Below are positions 44,315-51,899 of a DNA stretch of 64,000 bases, in pieces. The translations under genes and the position numbers were made by a program. The stretch's first letter is position 1, and the number at the start of each line of letters is the position of its first letter. Location: the NCBI RefSeq assembly GCF_026000375.1, contig NZ_AP026708.1, forward strand, positions 1,862,501 to 1,926,500, read 5' to 3'. A model generated the notes under the pieces. It searched no databases and was not told the DNA's origin. It saw only the letters and a program-made list of their open reading frames with translations. The stretch is from Pseudodesulfovibrio portus. GTDB taxonomy: Bacteria > Desulfobacterota > Desulfovibrionia > Desulfovibrionales > Desulfovibrionaceae.

Positions 44315-45535
44315 TCAAATCTTCAAGACGTCGAGAATCTCGATCCTGGCGGCCTGCCAGGCAGGGTAGGCTCCGGCTGCAAGGCCGAGCAGGCAGGAGC
44401 CGAACAGGGTGACGCCGAGGCTGAGCGGATCGATGATGACCGGGAGGTCGGCCAGACCGCAACCGACCACAACCAGGAGCACGGTGGCCGCAACGCCCAG
44501 CCCGCCGCCCACACCGGCCATGAGGCCGGACTCGAACAGGAACTGGCGCACGATGTCCCGCCGCCGTCCGCCCACGGCCCGGCGCACGCCGATCTCCACC
44601 CGGCGGGATCGGACCACCAGGATCATGATGGACAGGATGCCCAGCCCGCCCACGCCGAACGAGATGGAAGAGGTGATGCCGCCCAGGGTGGTCATGAGAT
44701 CCAGAGCCTGCCGCTGGACCTTGACCGCATCGCGCGGGGACAGCGCCCCGAAGTCGTCGTCCTCGCCGGGGTCGATGTTGTGCCTGCGGCGCATGACCGC
44801 CTTGACCGAGGCCTCCACCTCGTCGAGCCCGGCGTTCTTGGCCAACCGCAGGAACACGCCGCCGACCCAGCTCTGGTTGCTGGCCCTGCGCATGTAGGTG
44901 GTGATGGGCACGAACAGGACCTCGTCCTGGTCGGTTCCGGAAATGTCAGCGCCCTTGGCCTCCATCACCCCGATCACCCTGAAACTGGCCCTGTACATGT
45001 ATATCCGTTTCCCGACGGCTGCCTCGGGCTCGCCGAACAGCCGTTCTGCGATGGCTCGGCCGAGAACGCAGACCATGGCCCGGTCCTCGACCTCCCGGTC
45101 GGTGAAGAACCGCCCGTATTCCGGGTGAAAACTGCGAATTTCCTGATAATTGGGCAGGGAGGCCATGACCATGGCGTTGACGGCGTTTCCATTGCCCCGC
45201 ACAGCCATGGTCACCGAGACAAACGGTGCGCCCTCCATGACGGACGGGACTCCGTCGATGACGGCCTGGGCATCGGCCAGGGTGAAGTTCCTGACCCTGC
45301 CGAACACGCGCACGTCGCCCTGCGGGCTGAACCGGACCGTGCCCGCCACTACGGCATAGAGGTTGGGCCCGAGCTTTTCGGTCTCCATCTCGGCCTGGCG
45401 GACCATGATCTTGGAGACGTGCTGCACCCCGGTAAAGGCCAATGCGCCAAGGAACACGCCGAGCATGGCCAGGATGGCGCGCAGCTTGTGCGCGGACAGG
45501 GAGGACACGGCCATGCGGAAATTGATGGAAAGCAT
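44315..45535 (-). CDS. MacB/FtsX-type ABC transporter permease
   Basis: A 406-residue membrane protein of the MacB permease type. One N-terminal helix (KLRAILAMLGVFLGALAFTGV) is followed by a periplasmic MacB core domain (SVTMAVRGNGNAVNAMVMASLP) and three C-terminal helices with the FtsX motif (SIMILVVRSRRVEIGVRRAVGGRRRDIVRQFLFE). The ATG at 45535 has GGGGG 8 bases upstream; a GTG at 45544 overlaps the DUF3431 stop. No ABC ATPase and no MFP gene is beside it, so partners must be encoded elsewhere. It is last in the larE-larB-larC1-DUF3431 operon. Confidence 0.85.
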   Translation of the reverse strand: MLSINFRMAVSSLSAHKLRAILAMLGVFLGALAFTGVQHVSKIMVRQAEMETEKLGPNLYAVVAGTVRFSPQGDVRVFGRVRNFTLADAQAVIDGVPSVMEGAPFVSVTMAVRGNGNAVNAMVMASLPNYQEIRSFHPEYGRFFTDREVEDRAMVCVLGRAIAERLFGEPEAAVGKRIYMYRASFRVIGVMEAKGADISGTDQDEVLFVPITTYMRRASNQSWVGGVFLRLAKNAGLDEVEASVKAVMRRRHNIDPGEDDDFGALSPRDAVKVQRQALDLMTTLGGITSSISFGVGGLGILSIMILVVRSRRVEIGVRRAVGGRRRDIVRQFLFESGLMAGVGGGLGVAATVLLVVVGCGLADLPVIIDPLSLGVTLFGSCLLGLAAGAYPAWQAARIEILDVLKI

Positions 45536-45540
45536 GCCCC

Positions 45541-46239
45541 TCACCCCCGATCAGGCGGACCCGCCCCGTGAACCGGATCATACCGGTCCCGGTTCCAGGC
45601 CGTGTTGCCGTTGAACACGTGCTGCCACAGCCGCTCGAAGGCGTGGCCCGTGTTGTTCTCATCCTGCGCGTCCGCCTCGATCAGGCTCAGGGCATACTCG
45701 TAAAACGCCTTCGGGCGCGTCCGGATTCGCTCGCCGGTGACGCAGAAATTGCCCGTGGCCGCGCGGGCGATGATCTGGCCGGGCATGGGCGCGCCGAACA
45801 ACCGTTCAAAGGTCTCCCCCAGCGGGATGTCCTTGCCCCAACCGGCCCAGCGGCCCCTGTTCCCGGGTTTGCGCAGGTCGTGCGGACGGCCCAGTGCATC
45901 GCACTTGAGCTTGAACCAGGCCAGCCCCTTGAACGGCGCCATGCGTCGGATTGCCTCTTCAAGCTGTCCGCGCAGGATGTCCACCGTGGCCCGCCCCTGA
46001 TCATGAATATGATCAAAAGGGTCGCCCTGCAAAAAGATGTTCATGTCGGCGAGTCGGTCGTATTCCCGCACGATATGGGTGAGATAGGTGTGGCCTTCGC
46101 GCCCTATGTTCTTGAGATTACGGGCGGTTGGATCATTGTTGCCGCCCTTGTCATACACAATGTAATTGTAGCCGAGCGACTCGGCCCATGCAATGTCCTC
46201 ACGGTAGCGGGCTATGATCACCTGGACCGCAGCAGCCAT
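45541..46239 (-). CDS. DUF3431 family protein
   Basis: A 232-residue soluble protein with the DUF3431 pattern: VQVIIARYREDIAWAE, IVYDKGG, LKNIGREGHTYLTHIVREYDRLADMNIFLQGDPFDHI and IIARAATGNFCVTGERIRTRPKAFYE. The family looks glycosyltransferase-like but has no shown function. It begins 3 bases after the UAG stop of larC1, in the same frame, and takes the place where LarC2 is found in other species. Confidence 0.84.
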   Translation of the reverse strand: MAAAVQVIIARYREDIAWAESLGYNYIVYDKGGNNDPTARNLKNIGREGHTYLTHIVREYDRLADMNIFLQGDPFDHIHDQGRATVDILRGQLEEAIRRMAPFKGLAWFKLKCDALGRPHDLRKPGNRGRWAGWGKDIPLGETFERLFGAPMPGQIIARAATGNFCVTGERIRTRPKAFYEYALSLIEADAQDENNTGHAFERLWQHVFNGNTAWNRDRYDPVHGAGPPDRG

Positions 46240-46242
46240 GAT

Positions 46243-47100
46243 CTACACCCGATCCGTCCCGCGTGTGCCGTGCTCGGCCAGGAGCATGGCCCGGACAAAG
46301 GTGGGCTGCTCCTTGGACGACCTGGTGCCCGAGCCGTAGCCCACGGCCTTGACCGTTCCGAGCGGCAGGGAACCGAAACCATCCACAACCGTCCGCAAGA
46401 TGGCCAGACCGGTTGGTGTGGCCCGCTCCATGGAGCAGTCTGATCCAAACGTGGTCAGGCCCTTGGCCAGTTCCGCGCAAGCTGGTGCTGGTACTGGCAA
46501 TTTACCGTGCGCGCAGCGCACGAATCCCGAGCCGAGATCCACTGGCGAACAGGTCACTGAATCAATGTCGAGGGCATCCAGAAGAAGCATTGTTCCACAA
46601 ATATCCACAATAGTATCCACAGCCCCGATTTCATGAAAATGAACCATTTCGAGATCCACGCCGTGGACCTTGGCCTCGGCCTCGCCCAGCAACCGCAGGG
46701 CCCTGATAGACCGTTCCCTGGCCCGACCGCCCAGGCCGCTCCCCTCGATCAACCCCTTGATGTCCGTATAGTGCCTGAGAGGCTGGTTCGCGGTCTGGAC
46801 CACGTCCACATGGTGGGTGGTGATTCCGGCGATGTGCTTCACCGACCACTCAAGGTCGAAGCCGTGCAGGCCGAGTGTCCGCAAATCCTTGTCAAGACGC
46901 GAGAAACCCTCGCCTTCTCCGGAAAATTCCTCCAGGGCATGGCCGAGTGCGGCCAGCAGCATGTCTCCACTTACGCCGGTGGAGCAGTCGAGATACAGGG
47001 TGTGCAAGCGATCTCCGGTGTTGAGGTTGTCATGCCCGTCCATATCCGCTCCCCAGAACGGATGCAACCGTGTGCCGATATTTACCCGTGTCCTGGTCAT
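46243..47100 (-). CDS. larC: LarC N-terminal part (LarC1) only: nickel insertion protein for NPN cofactor
   Basis: A 285-residue LarC1-type protein. It shows LHTLYLDCSTGVSGDMLLAALGHALEE, TTHHVDVVQTANQPLRHY, VHFHEIGAVDTIVDICG, VPAPACAELAKGL, ERATPTGLAILR and GYGSGTRSSKEQPTFVRAML. LarC puts nickel into the pyridinium bis-thiocarboxylate nucleotide. In Lactobacillus, LarC1 and LarC2 are joined by frameshifting, and LarC2 binds the CTP used in the reaction. Here the frame ends at TAG right after the LarC1 module and no LarC2 follows. The ATG at 47100 overlaps the larB stop by 4 bases. Confidence 0.88.
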   Translation of the reverse strand: MTRTRVNIGTRLHPFWGADMDGHDNLNTGDRLHTLYLDCSTGVSGDMLLAALGHALEEFSGEGEGFSRLDKDLRTLGLHGFDLEWSVKHIAGITTHHVDVVQTANQPLRHYTDIKGLIEGSGLGGRARERSIRALRLLGEAEAKVHGVDLEMVHFHEIGAVDTIVDICGTMLLLDALDIDSVTCSPVDLGSGFVRCAHGKLPVPAPACAELAKGLTTFGSDCSMERATPTGLAILRTVVDGFGSLPLGTVKAVGYGSGTRSSKEQPTFVRAMLLAEHGTRGTDRV

Positions 47101-47837
47101 GCGGCAGCCAGCAGGTTGATCTTGTGGGCCAGGAACCCGGCCCCGAACCCGTTGTCTATGTTGACCACGCCAATGCCCGGCGCGCACGAGTTCATCATGG
47201 TCAGCAGGGCGGCCAGCCCCTGGAAATTCGCTCCGTAGCCCACCGAGGTGGGCACCGCAATGATCGGTGGCTCAGACAGCCCGCCAACCACCGATGGGAG
47301 GGCGCCTTCCATGCCCGCCACGGCCACGATCACCGAGGCGTCGTTCAGGTCGCCCAGCACCGAAAACAACCTGTGGATGCCCGCCACGCCGCAGTCGAAA
47401 TGGCGCTCGACCCGGCTCCCCAGATACTCCGCCGTGCCCGCCGCCTCTTCGGCCACGGGCAGGTCCGACGTCCCGGCGGACACCACTACCACCTTGCCGC
47501 AAGGGACCTTGGGCAGCTCGCCCAGTGTGATCAGCCCGGACACCTCGTCATACACGGCTCCCAGGCTCGGGGCGATGGCCTCGAAATGCGAACGATCGGC
47601 ACGGGTGCCGAGGATGCAGCCCATATGGCTTGCGGCGTGACCGAAGATGGCCGCCACCTGCTCAGGCGTCTTGCCCTCGCAGTACACCACCTCCGGGCCG
47701 CCGGTACGGGAGGCGCGCAAATGATCCAGCTTGGCGCATCCGGCATCGATAAACGACTGGCGAAGCAGTTCTTTTTTCAACGCTGCGCGGGATACGGTTC
47801 CTGCTTCGAAATCATCCAGCAAGTCGTCCAGACTCAT
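47097..47837 (-). CDS. larB: LarB: pyridinium-3,5-biscarboxylate mononucleotide synthase
   Basis: A 246-residue enzyme with a PurE-like fold that carboxylates and hydrolyses nicotinate adenine dinucleotide, the first step of nickel-pincer cofactor synthesis. Features: ARVKL-like opening SLDDLLDDFEAGTVSR, VVYCEGKTPEQVAAIFGH, CGKVVVVSAGTSDLPVAEEA, DCGVAGIHRLF, VAVAGMEGALPSVVGGLSEPPIIAVPTSVGYG and a final VNIDNGFGAGFLA. The ATG at 47837 overlaps the larE stop (ATGA) and has GGAG 8 bases upstream. Confidence 0.93.
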   Translation of the reverse strand: MSLDDLLDDFEAGTVSRAALKKELLRQSFIDAGCAKLDHLRASRTGGPEVVYCEGKTPEQVAAIFGHAASHMGCILGTRADRSHFEAIAPSLGAVYDEVSGLITLGELPKVPCGKVVVVSAGTSDLPVAEEAAGTAEYLGSRVERHFDCGVAGIHRLFSVLGDLNDASVIVAVAGMEGALPSVVGGLSEPPIIAVPTSVGYGANFQGLAALLTMMNSCAPGIGVVNIDNGFGAGFLAHKINLLAAA

Positions 47838-48595
47838 CCGTTCCACTCCTTGAATTGACATGATCGCACCCCGATCCGCTGTGCGAGAGCCACAACACTA
47901 TCACGGTATTTATTCATTATCCCGGCATATTGTGGCAGATACTCCACAATCGCCACCATATCATCATAGTGCACCCGGAGGGTCTCGACGCCAAGTCCAT
48001 GGCAATGCGCCTCCAGTGTCTCCACCACACGCAGAGCCTCGGCATCGAGGGGCACCCCCCGGGGAATGCGTGCGGCCAGGCAACTCTCGGACGGCGCGTC
48101 CCAATTGGGCAACCCCGCCGCCCGGGCCATGTCGCGGACGGCAGCCTTGCCCAAACCCGTTTCGCGCAGCGGCGACCACACCCCATACTCCTTGAGGGCC
48201 CTCAGCCCCGGCCTGCTTGGATCGTCGTCCGCATTGGTGCCATCCATGAACAGCGTATCCGGCTTGAAAGCTTCGGTTAACGTCTTGAAAATCAGATACT
48301 TGCAGTGGTAGCACCGGTCAGGCCCATTGGCGCGAACGCGGGTGTCGCGGAGGACCGATATGCTGATTGGTTGAAAGGCAATGCCGATGTGCGAGGCCAC
48401 CCCCTCGGCCCGGGACGTTTCCCGGGCGGGCGTCAACTCGGAGACCACTGTGGCCGCCAGGGCCCTGTCTGCCAATGCGGCATGGGCGGCCCAGGCCGTC
48501 AGACCACTGTCGACGCCGCCGGACAGGGCGACCACCACCTGCCGGTCCTTGTCGGCCCTGTGGTCGATGCAGCGTATCAGGTCGTCCACATTCAT
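47834..48595 (-). CDS. larE: LarE: sulfur transferase for NPN cofactor, cysteine-rich type
   Basis: A 253-residue PP-loop ATPase that adenylates the dicarboxylate and transfers sulfur. The PP-loop is VVALSGGVDSGLTAWAAH. The catalytic cysteine is C172 in SESCLAARIPRG. Two more, C95 and C98 (DRCYHCKYLIF), form a CxxC; LarE proteins with three such cysteines are known to carry a [4Fe-4S] cluster and act catalytically, unlike the single-cysteine sacrificial type. The first gene of the lar operon; the ATG at 48595 is preferred over the TTG at 48601. No larA is in the window. Confidence 0.92.
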   Translation of the reverse strand: MNVDDLIRCIDHRADKDRQVVVALSGGVDSGLTAWAAHAALADRALAATVVSELTPARETSRAEGVASHIGIAFQPISISVLRDTRVRANGPDRCYHCKYLIFKTLTEAFKPDTLFMDGTNADDDPSRPGLRALKEYGVWSPLRETGLGKAAVRDMARAAGLPNWDAPSESCLAARIPRGVPLDAEALRVVETLEAHCHGLGVETLRVHYDDMVAIVEYLPQYAGIMNKYRDSVVALAQRIGVRSCQFKEWNG

Positions 48596-48635
48596 GGGCA
48601 AAGCCTAGCCCAGCGGACGCACCGGTTCAACACAT

Positions 48636-50024
48636 TTAGCCGGCGGCCTTGTGGTCGATCACCTCGATCCGCTGCCAGGGCCCCTTCTTGAACCGGACGA
48701 TAAAGGCGGTGGCCAGGAACACGACGTAGGCCAGCAGGCATATCCACGGCCCGTGGATGTTGCGCGCGCCGAGCATGTACAGGGCCAGGATCGGGCCGAT
48801 CATGCAGACCGCCGAGGCCACGCCGATGACCACCATGATGAATCGAGTGTCACCGGCCCCCTTGAGGCCGCCCACATAGATGATGGCCACGGCGTCCAGC
48901 AGGGTGAAGGCAGCGGCGTAGCGCATGAGCACGACCCCCATGTCCACCACCGCGCTGAAATCGCTTGGCCCTTCACCCCTTGTCCTGAAGAGGTTGAGCA
49001 GGAACTCGGGGAAAACCACGAACAGCACGGCCATGACGGCCATGTAAGCCATGGCCAGGTGGAACACGGATTGCGTGGCATAGGAAGCCTGGGCAACGTT
49101 GCGGTCGCCCATGGCCTGGCCGACCATGATGGACGCCGCGATGTTCAACCCGATGATCGGCATGAACGCCAGGTTGTAAATGGAGAAGACCGCGCTGGTG
49201 GAGGCCAGCTCCACCTCGCCGAACCTGCCGATCATGAACACGAAAAACGAGATGGCGAAGATGTCGAGAAAGAACTCCACGCCTCCGGGCAATCCGAAGC
49301 GCATGAACCGGCTGAACAGGTCCCTGTCGAGCCGCCAGGCCGAACGCACCCGGTAGGTGCGTTCGTTCTCGGCGGTGAAGACCAGCCGGGCATACATCAG
49401 CACAGGCAGCGTGTAGCCGATGACCGTGGCGATGCCCGCCCCCGCGATACCCAGCTCGGGAAACGGACCGATACCGTAGATCAGGCAGTAATCGAGCGGA
49501 ACATTGATGATTGTCCCGATCATGGTCACCACCATGATCGGCTTGGTCAGTCCCCGCCCGGAAAAGAAACAGGACAGGCCGAGTCCCAGGAGAAAGGGCA
49601 GCCCGCCCAGGCTGAGAATCCGGAAGTAGATCACTTCCAGACGCATGACCTCCGGCGGGTGGTCGCCCAGAACGAAGAGAGGCTCGGCCAGGAACCACAT
49701 TCCGGCCAGGATCAGGCCTGCGGGAACGCAAAACCACAAACCCTGCCATATGGCGCGGCCCACCTTGTGCGGCTGGCCGGCACCCGTGTACTGGGCCACG
49801 AACACCCCGGCGTATTCGACCACGCCCATGAAAAAACACATGAACAAAAAGGCGGCGATGGAAGCCGGGACCGAGGCGGACAGCGCATGCAGGGAATACC
49901 CGCCCAGAAACATGCGATCAGTGAACGTCATGACCGTCGAGGAGAGCATGCTCACCACCAACGGCAACCCGATCTTCAGGGCCTCCCCATACCCTCCGTT
50001 TGCCGACCATCTTTTTATCGTCAT
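48636..50024 (-). CDS. MATE-family multidrug efflux transporter
   Basis: A 462-residue exporter with two six-helix halves. N-half: GEALKIGLPLVVSMLSSTVMTFTDRMFLGGYS, AAFLFMCFFMGVVEYAGVFVAQYTGAG. C-half: RFGLPGGVEFFLDIFAISFFVFMIG and MVGQAMGDRNVAQASYA. Such pumps use sodium or protons to expel cationic drugs. It is divergent from a MarR regulator gene with 173 bases between, so the regulator probably controls it. Confidence 0.9.
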   Translation of the reverse strand: MTIKRWSANGGYGEALKIGLPLVVSMLSSTVMTFTDRMFLGGYSLHALSASVPASIAAFLFMCFFMGVVEYAGVFVAQYTGAGQPHKVGRAIWQGLWFCVPAGLILAGMWFLAEPLFVLGDHPPEVMRLEVIYFRILSLGGLPFLLGLGLSCFFSGRGLTKPIMVVTMIGTIINVPLDYCLIYGIGPFPELGIAGAGIATVIGYTLPVLMYARLVFTAENERTYRVRSAWRLDRDLFSRFMRFGLPGGVEFFLDIFAISFFVFMIGRFGEVELASTSAVFSIYNLAFMPIIGLNIAASIMVGQAMGDRNVAQASYATQSVFHLAMAYMAVMAVLFVVFPEFLLNLFRTRGEGPSDFSAVVDMGVVLMRYAAAFTLLDAVAIIYVGGLKGAGDTRFIMVVIGVASAVCMIGPILALYMLGARNIHGPWICLLAYVVFLATAFIVRFKKGPWQRIEVIDHKAAG

Positions 50025-50197
50025 TCCTCATTCCTCGTGCGCAGGCCGGGCCACCCGAACCGCCCGTGCCAGCGATCAGGCACCCTATACACACATTTCA
50101 ACCGCGTAAAGCGTATCCAGGTGAAAATTCCTACTTGAAGAACATATTACAGCGTGCTATCTAATTATCACCAATTAATCGAAATTATGGATAAATA

Positions 50198-50671
50198 GTG
50201 CTCAACGATCAGGACAAGAAGTTTTACGCCCACCTGTCGCGCATGCAGCGTCTCTACGCGCGATCCCTGGCCAAAAGGCTCGCATCCCATGGCGTGAAAC
50301 CCGGGTATATCGATATCCTCGACCGACTCTGGCAACGGGACAACGTCACCCAGAAGGCCCTGCATTCCACCCTCGACATCGAGCAGGCGACCCTGTCCAA
50401 CACCCTGAAACGCATGGAGCGCGACAACATTCTTTCCCGTGTCCGCAACCCGCAGGACAGAAGAATGACCTACATCGTGCTGACCGAACACGGTCGCGGG
50501 CTTCACAAGGTGGTCAATGCCTCCCTGGACGATGTGCAGGCCACGGCAACCACGGGGCTGACCGTCAATGACCGCCGGTATTTCTACCGCATTCTCAGGC
50601 AGATGACGGAACACCTGGAAGCGGACCTTGACGAAACCGCACTGATCCTTGTCGATGAGGTCCAGGAATAG
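50198..50671 (+). CDS. MarR-family transcriptional regulator
   Basis: A 157-residue winged-helix regulator. It opens MLNDQDKKFYAHLSRMQRLYARSLAKRLASHGVKPGY; the recognition helix is in VTQKALHSTLDIEQATLSNTLKRMERDNILSR and the wing is VRNPQDRRMTYIVLTEHG. The start codon is GTG. The AT-rich region between it and the MATE gene has a partly symmetric CCAATTAATCGAAATTATGG (50170-50189) that could be an operator. Probably controls the divergent MATE pump. Confidence 0.88.
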   Translation: MLNDQDKKFYAHLSRMQRLYARSLAKRLASHGVKPGYIDILDRLWQRDNVTQKALHSTLDIEQATLSNTLKRMERDNILSRVRNPQDRRMTYIVLTEHGRGLHKVVNASLDDVQATATTGLTVNDRRYFYRILRQMTEHLEADLDETALILVDEVQE

Positions 50672-50919
50672 CCGCTAAACGCCGCCCCAAACGTTTCCAC
50701 AACCATCCCCAAAGATTTTTCGGACCCACATGCCGATCAACCTCATGGCGGGCCGACCCTCCGTTGTTTTGATCTACAACCTTCTCCAAAGCCTTCCTCA
50801 AGCCTTTTTTCCCTGGATGTGCCGTTTCCTTCACTCCCGGCCATCTTGCATGATAACTATTCCTTTTTTCATGCAATTTCTTTAGAGTTTTCACAGACAT
50901 TTTCAATATTGCCGTCATA

Positions 50920-51000
50920 TCAGCACAATACGAAAAAGGGCCAAGAAACCTTCTCAAAAATGCTTTTTTTATGCCCTTTCCCCATTATTTTTTGTGCTGA
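50920..51000. repeat. Long inverted repeat with nested stem
   Basis: Outer arms TCAGCACAA (50920-50928) and TTGTGCTGA (50992-51000) pair perfectly, and nested arms AAAGGGC (50935-50941) and GCCCTTT (50973-50979) pair inside. The span is 81 bases. It could be an untranslated RNA, a terminator after the marR gene or a miniature mobile element; none is shown. Confidence 0.5.
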
Positions 51001-51109
51001 AATCTGCTATAGCCTTCCCTAACAGACAGCAACGTCCTGTAATATTTTTGCATCGTTATATTTCTAAATTTTCTCTAGACTTTGTAGGACAACGTTGTAC
51101 TTTGTTGAC

Positions 51110-51136
51110 AATCTTTGACACCTTATGTCAAAGATT
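51110..51136. promoter_or_regulatory. Perfect 11-base palindrome upstream of the HTH gene
   Basis: AATCTTTGACA and TGTCAAAGATT flank CCTTA, 28 bases before the HTH start. It overlaps a TTGACA promoter-type box, so a dimeric repressor or the HTH protein itself may bind here. Confidence 0.6.
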
Positions 51137-51163
51137 GAACATCATAGGTCAGATTGTGACATT

Positions 51164-51421
51164 ATGGACAACCCACATGCACCCAAGCCACCGAACCTGC
51201 TCACAGTACGGGAAGTTGCGGAGTTTTTACGGGTGCACCAGCGGACGGCGTACAGGCTGATTACTGGCGGGAGCATCAAGGCGGTCAAGATCGGGAGCCA
51301 GTGGCGCGTCCCGGAATCCGCGTTGATGGAATTTTTGGAGAGTGGATTCCAGGCGGCGGAAGAATCCAGGGGGAAGAAGGATTCCCGCAACCCGGATCAG
51401 TTCAAACTCCCATTGGAGTAA
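51164..51421 (+). CDS. Small excisionase-type (MerR-like HTH) DNA-binding protein
   Basis: An 85-residue protein with a complete excisionase/helix-turn-helix 17 domain: LLTVREVAEFLRVHQRTAYRLITGGSIKAVKIGSQWRVPESALMEFLE. Such proteins bind DNA as small architectural or regulatory factors, and are common both in plasmids/phages and as chromosomal regulators. No integrase is near. The ATG at 51164 starts the likely protein; a frame open from 51125 lacks a site. The next gene follows after 10 bases, so the two are an operon. Confidence 0.8.
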   Translation: MDNPHAPKPPNLLTVREVAEFLRVHQRTAYRLITGGSIKAVKIGSQWRVPESALMEFLESGFQAAEESRGKKDSRNPDQFKLPLE

Positions 51422-51431
51422 GGAGAAAGGC

Positions 51432-51836
51432 ATGTCGAAGAAAACGATTGGCGGCCATGACGGCAAAGACTCTGTCCTCAACGTGAACCTGCCCAACGAT
51501 TTCGGTCAGGATCTTGAGGTCACGGGTCAGCTGATTGGCGAAGAGATGTATTTTGACGACAACACCGGCATGTTGACCATGGAAAAGCTGTACCGCGACG
51601 AAGAGGGCAAGCTCGCGTACGGCATCATTTCCGCCATCGGCCATGCCCGCGAACGCCGCGCCTATCGCGTTGAGGAACGCGAGGACAGCTGCATCGTCAC
51701 CAACGGCAGCCTGAGCCTCGAATTCTCCTATGACGAGCTCTTCGAGCTCCTGGCCGTGGCCATGGAGTCGGAGAAGGAGAGCGCAGGCAGCCAGGTCAAC
51801 GAGCAGGTTCGCCGCCGTTTGGCCGCCAACGAATAA
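51432..51836 (+). CDS. Hypothetical protein, cotranscribed with the HTH gene
   Basis: A 134-residue acidic soluble protein, not recognised. It opens MSKKTIGGHDGKDSVLNVNLP, has GQLIGEEMYFDDNTGMLTMEKLYRDEEG, and a conserved-looking SCIVTNGSLSLEFSYDELFELLAVA; the tail is charged. AAGGAG is 6 bases before the ATG. It ends at a strong terminator. The coupling to a small DNA-binding protein suggests a joint role. Confidence 0.7.
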   Translation: MSKKTIGGHDGKDSVLNVNLPNDFGQDLEVTGQLIGEEMYFDDNTGMLTMEKLYRDEEGKLAYGIISAIGHARERRAYRVEEREDSCIVTNGSLSLEFSYDELFELLAVAMESEKESAGSQVNEQVRRRLAANE

Positions 51837-51859
51837 TTCTTCCCGCCAGAGCGAATTTG

Positions 51860-51887
51860 AAGGGGGCCTTTCGGCCCCCTTTTTTTA
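51860..51887. terminator. Terminator between the hypothetical gene and pfk
   Basis: AGGGGGCC-TTTC-GGCCCCCT followed by TTTTTTT, 24 bases after the hypothetical gene's stop; the pfk gene converges from the other side. Confidence 0.9.
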
Positions 51888-51899
51888 TAACTCTCTCAT

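Larger units (their letters stand above)
50672..51163. other. AT-rich spacer with long inverted repeat and palindrome
   Basis: About 490 bases, much more AT-rich than any neighbour, without a credible gene. It holds the 81-base inverted repeat at 50920-51000, a CTCTAGACTTTG stretch near 51070 and a TTGACA box at 51105-51110 next to the palindrome described below. Confidence 0.6.

Noticed and set aside
51110..51136. HcpR site upstream of the HTH gene
   Set aside because: The TTGAC/GTCAA halves are 7 bases apart rather than 4, so it does not fit the HcpR pattern even though the halves look alike.
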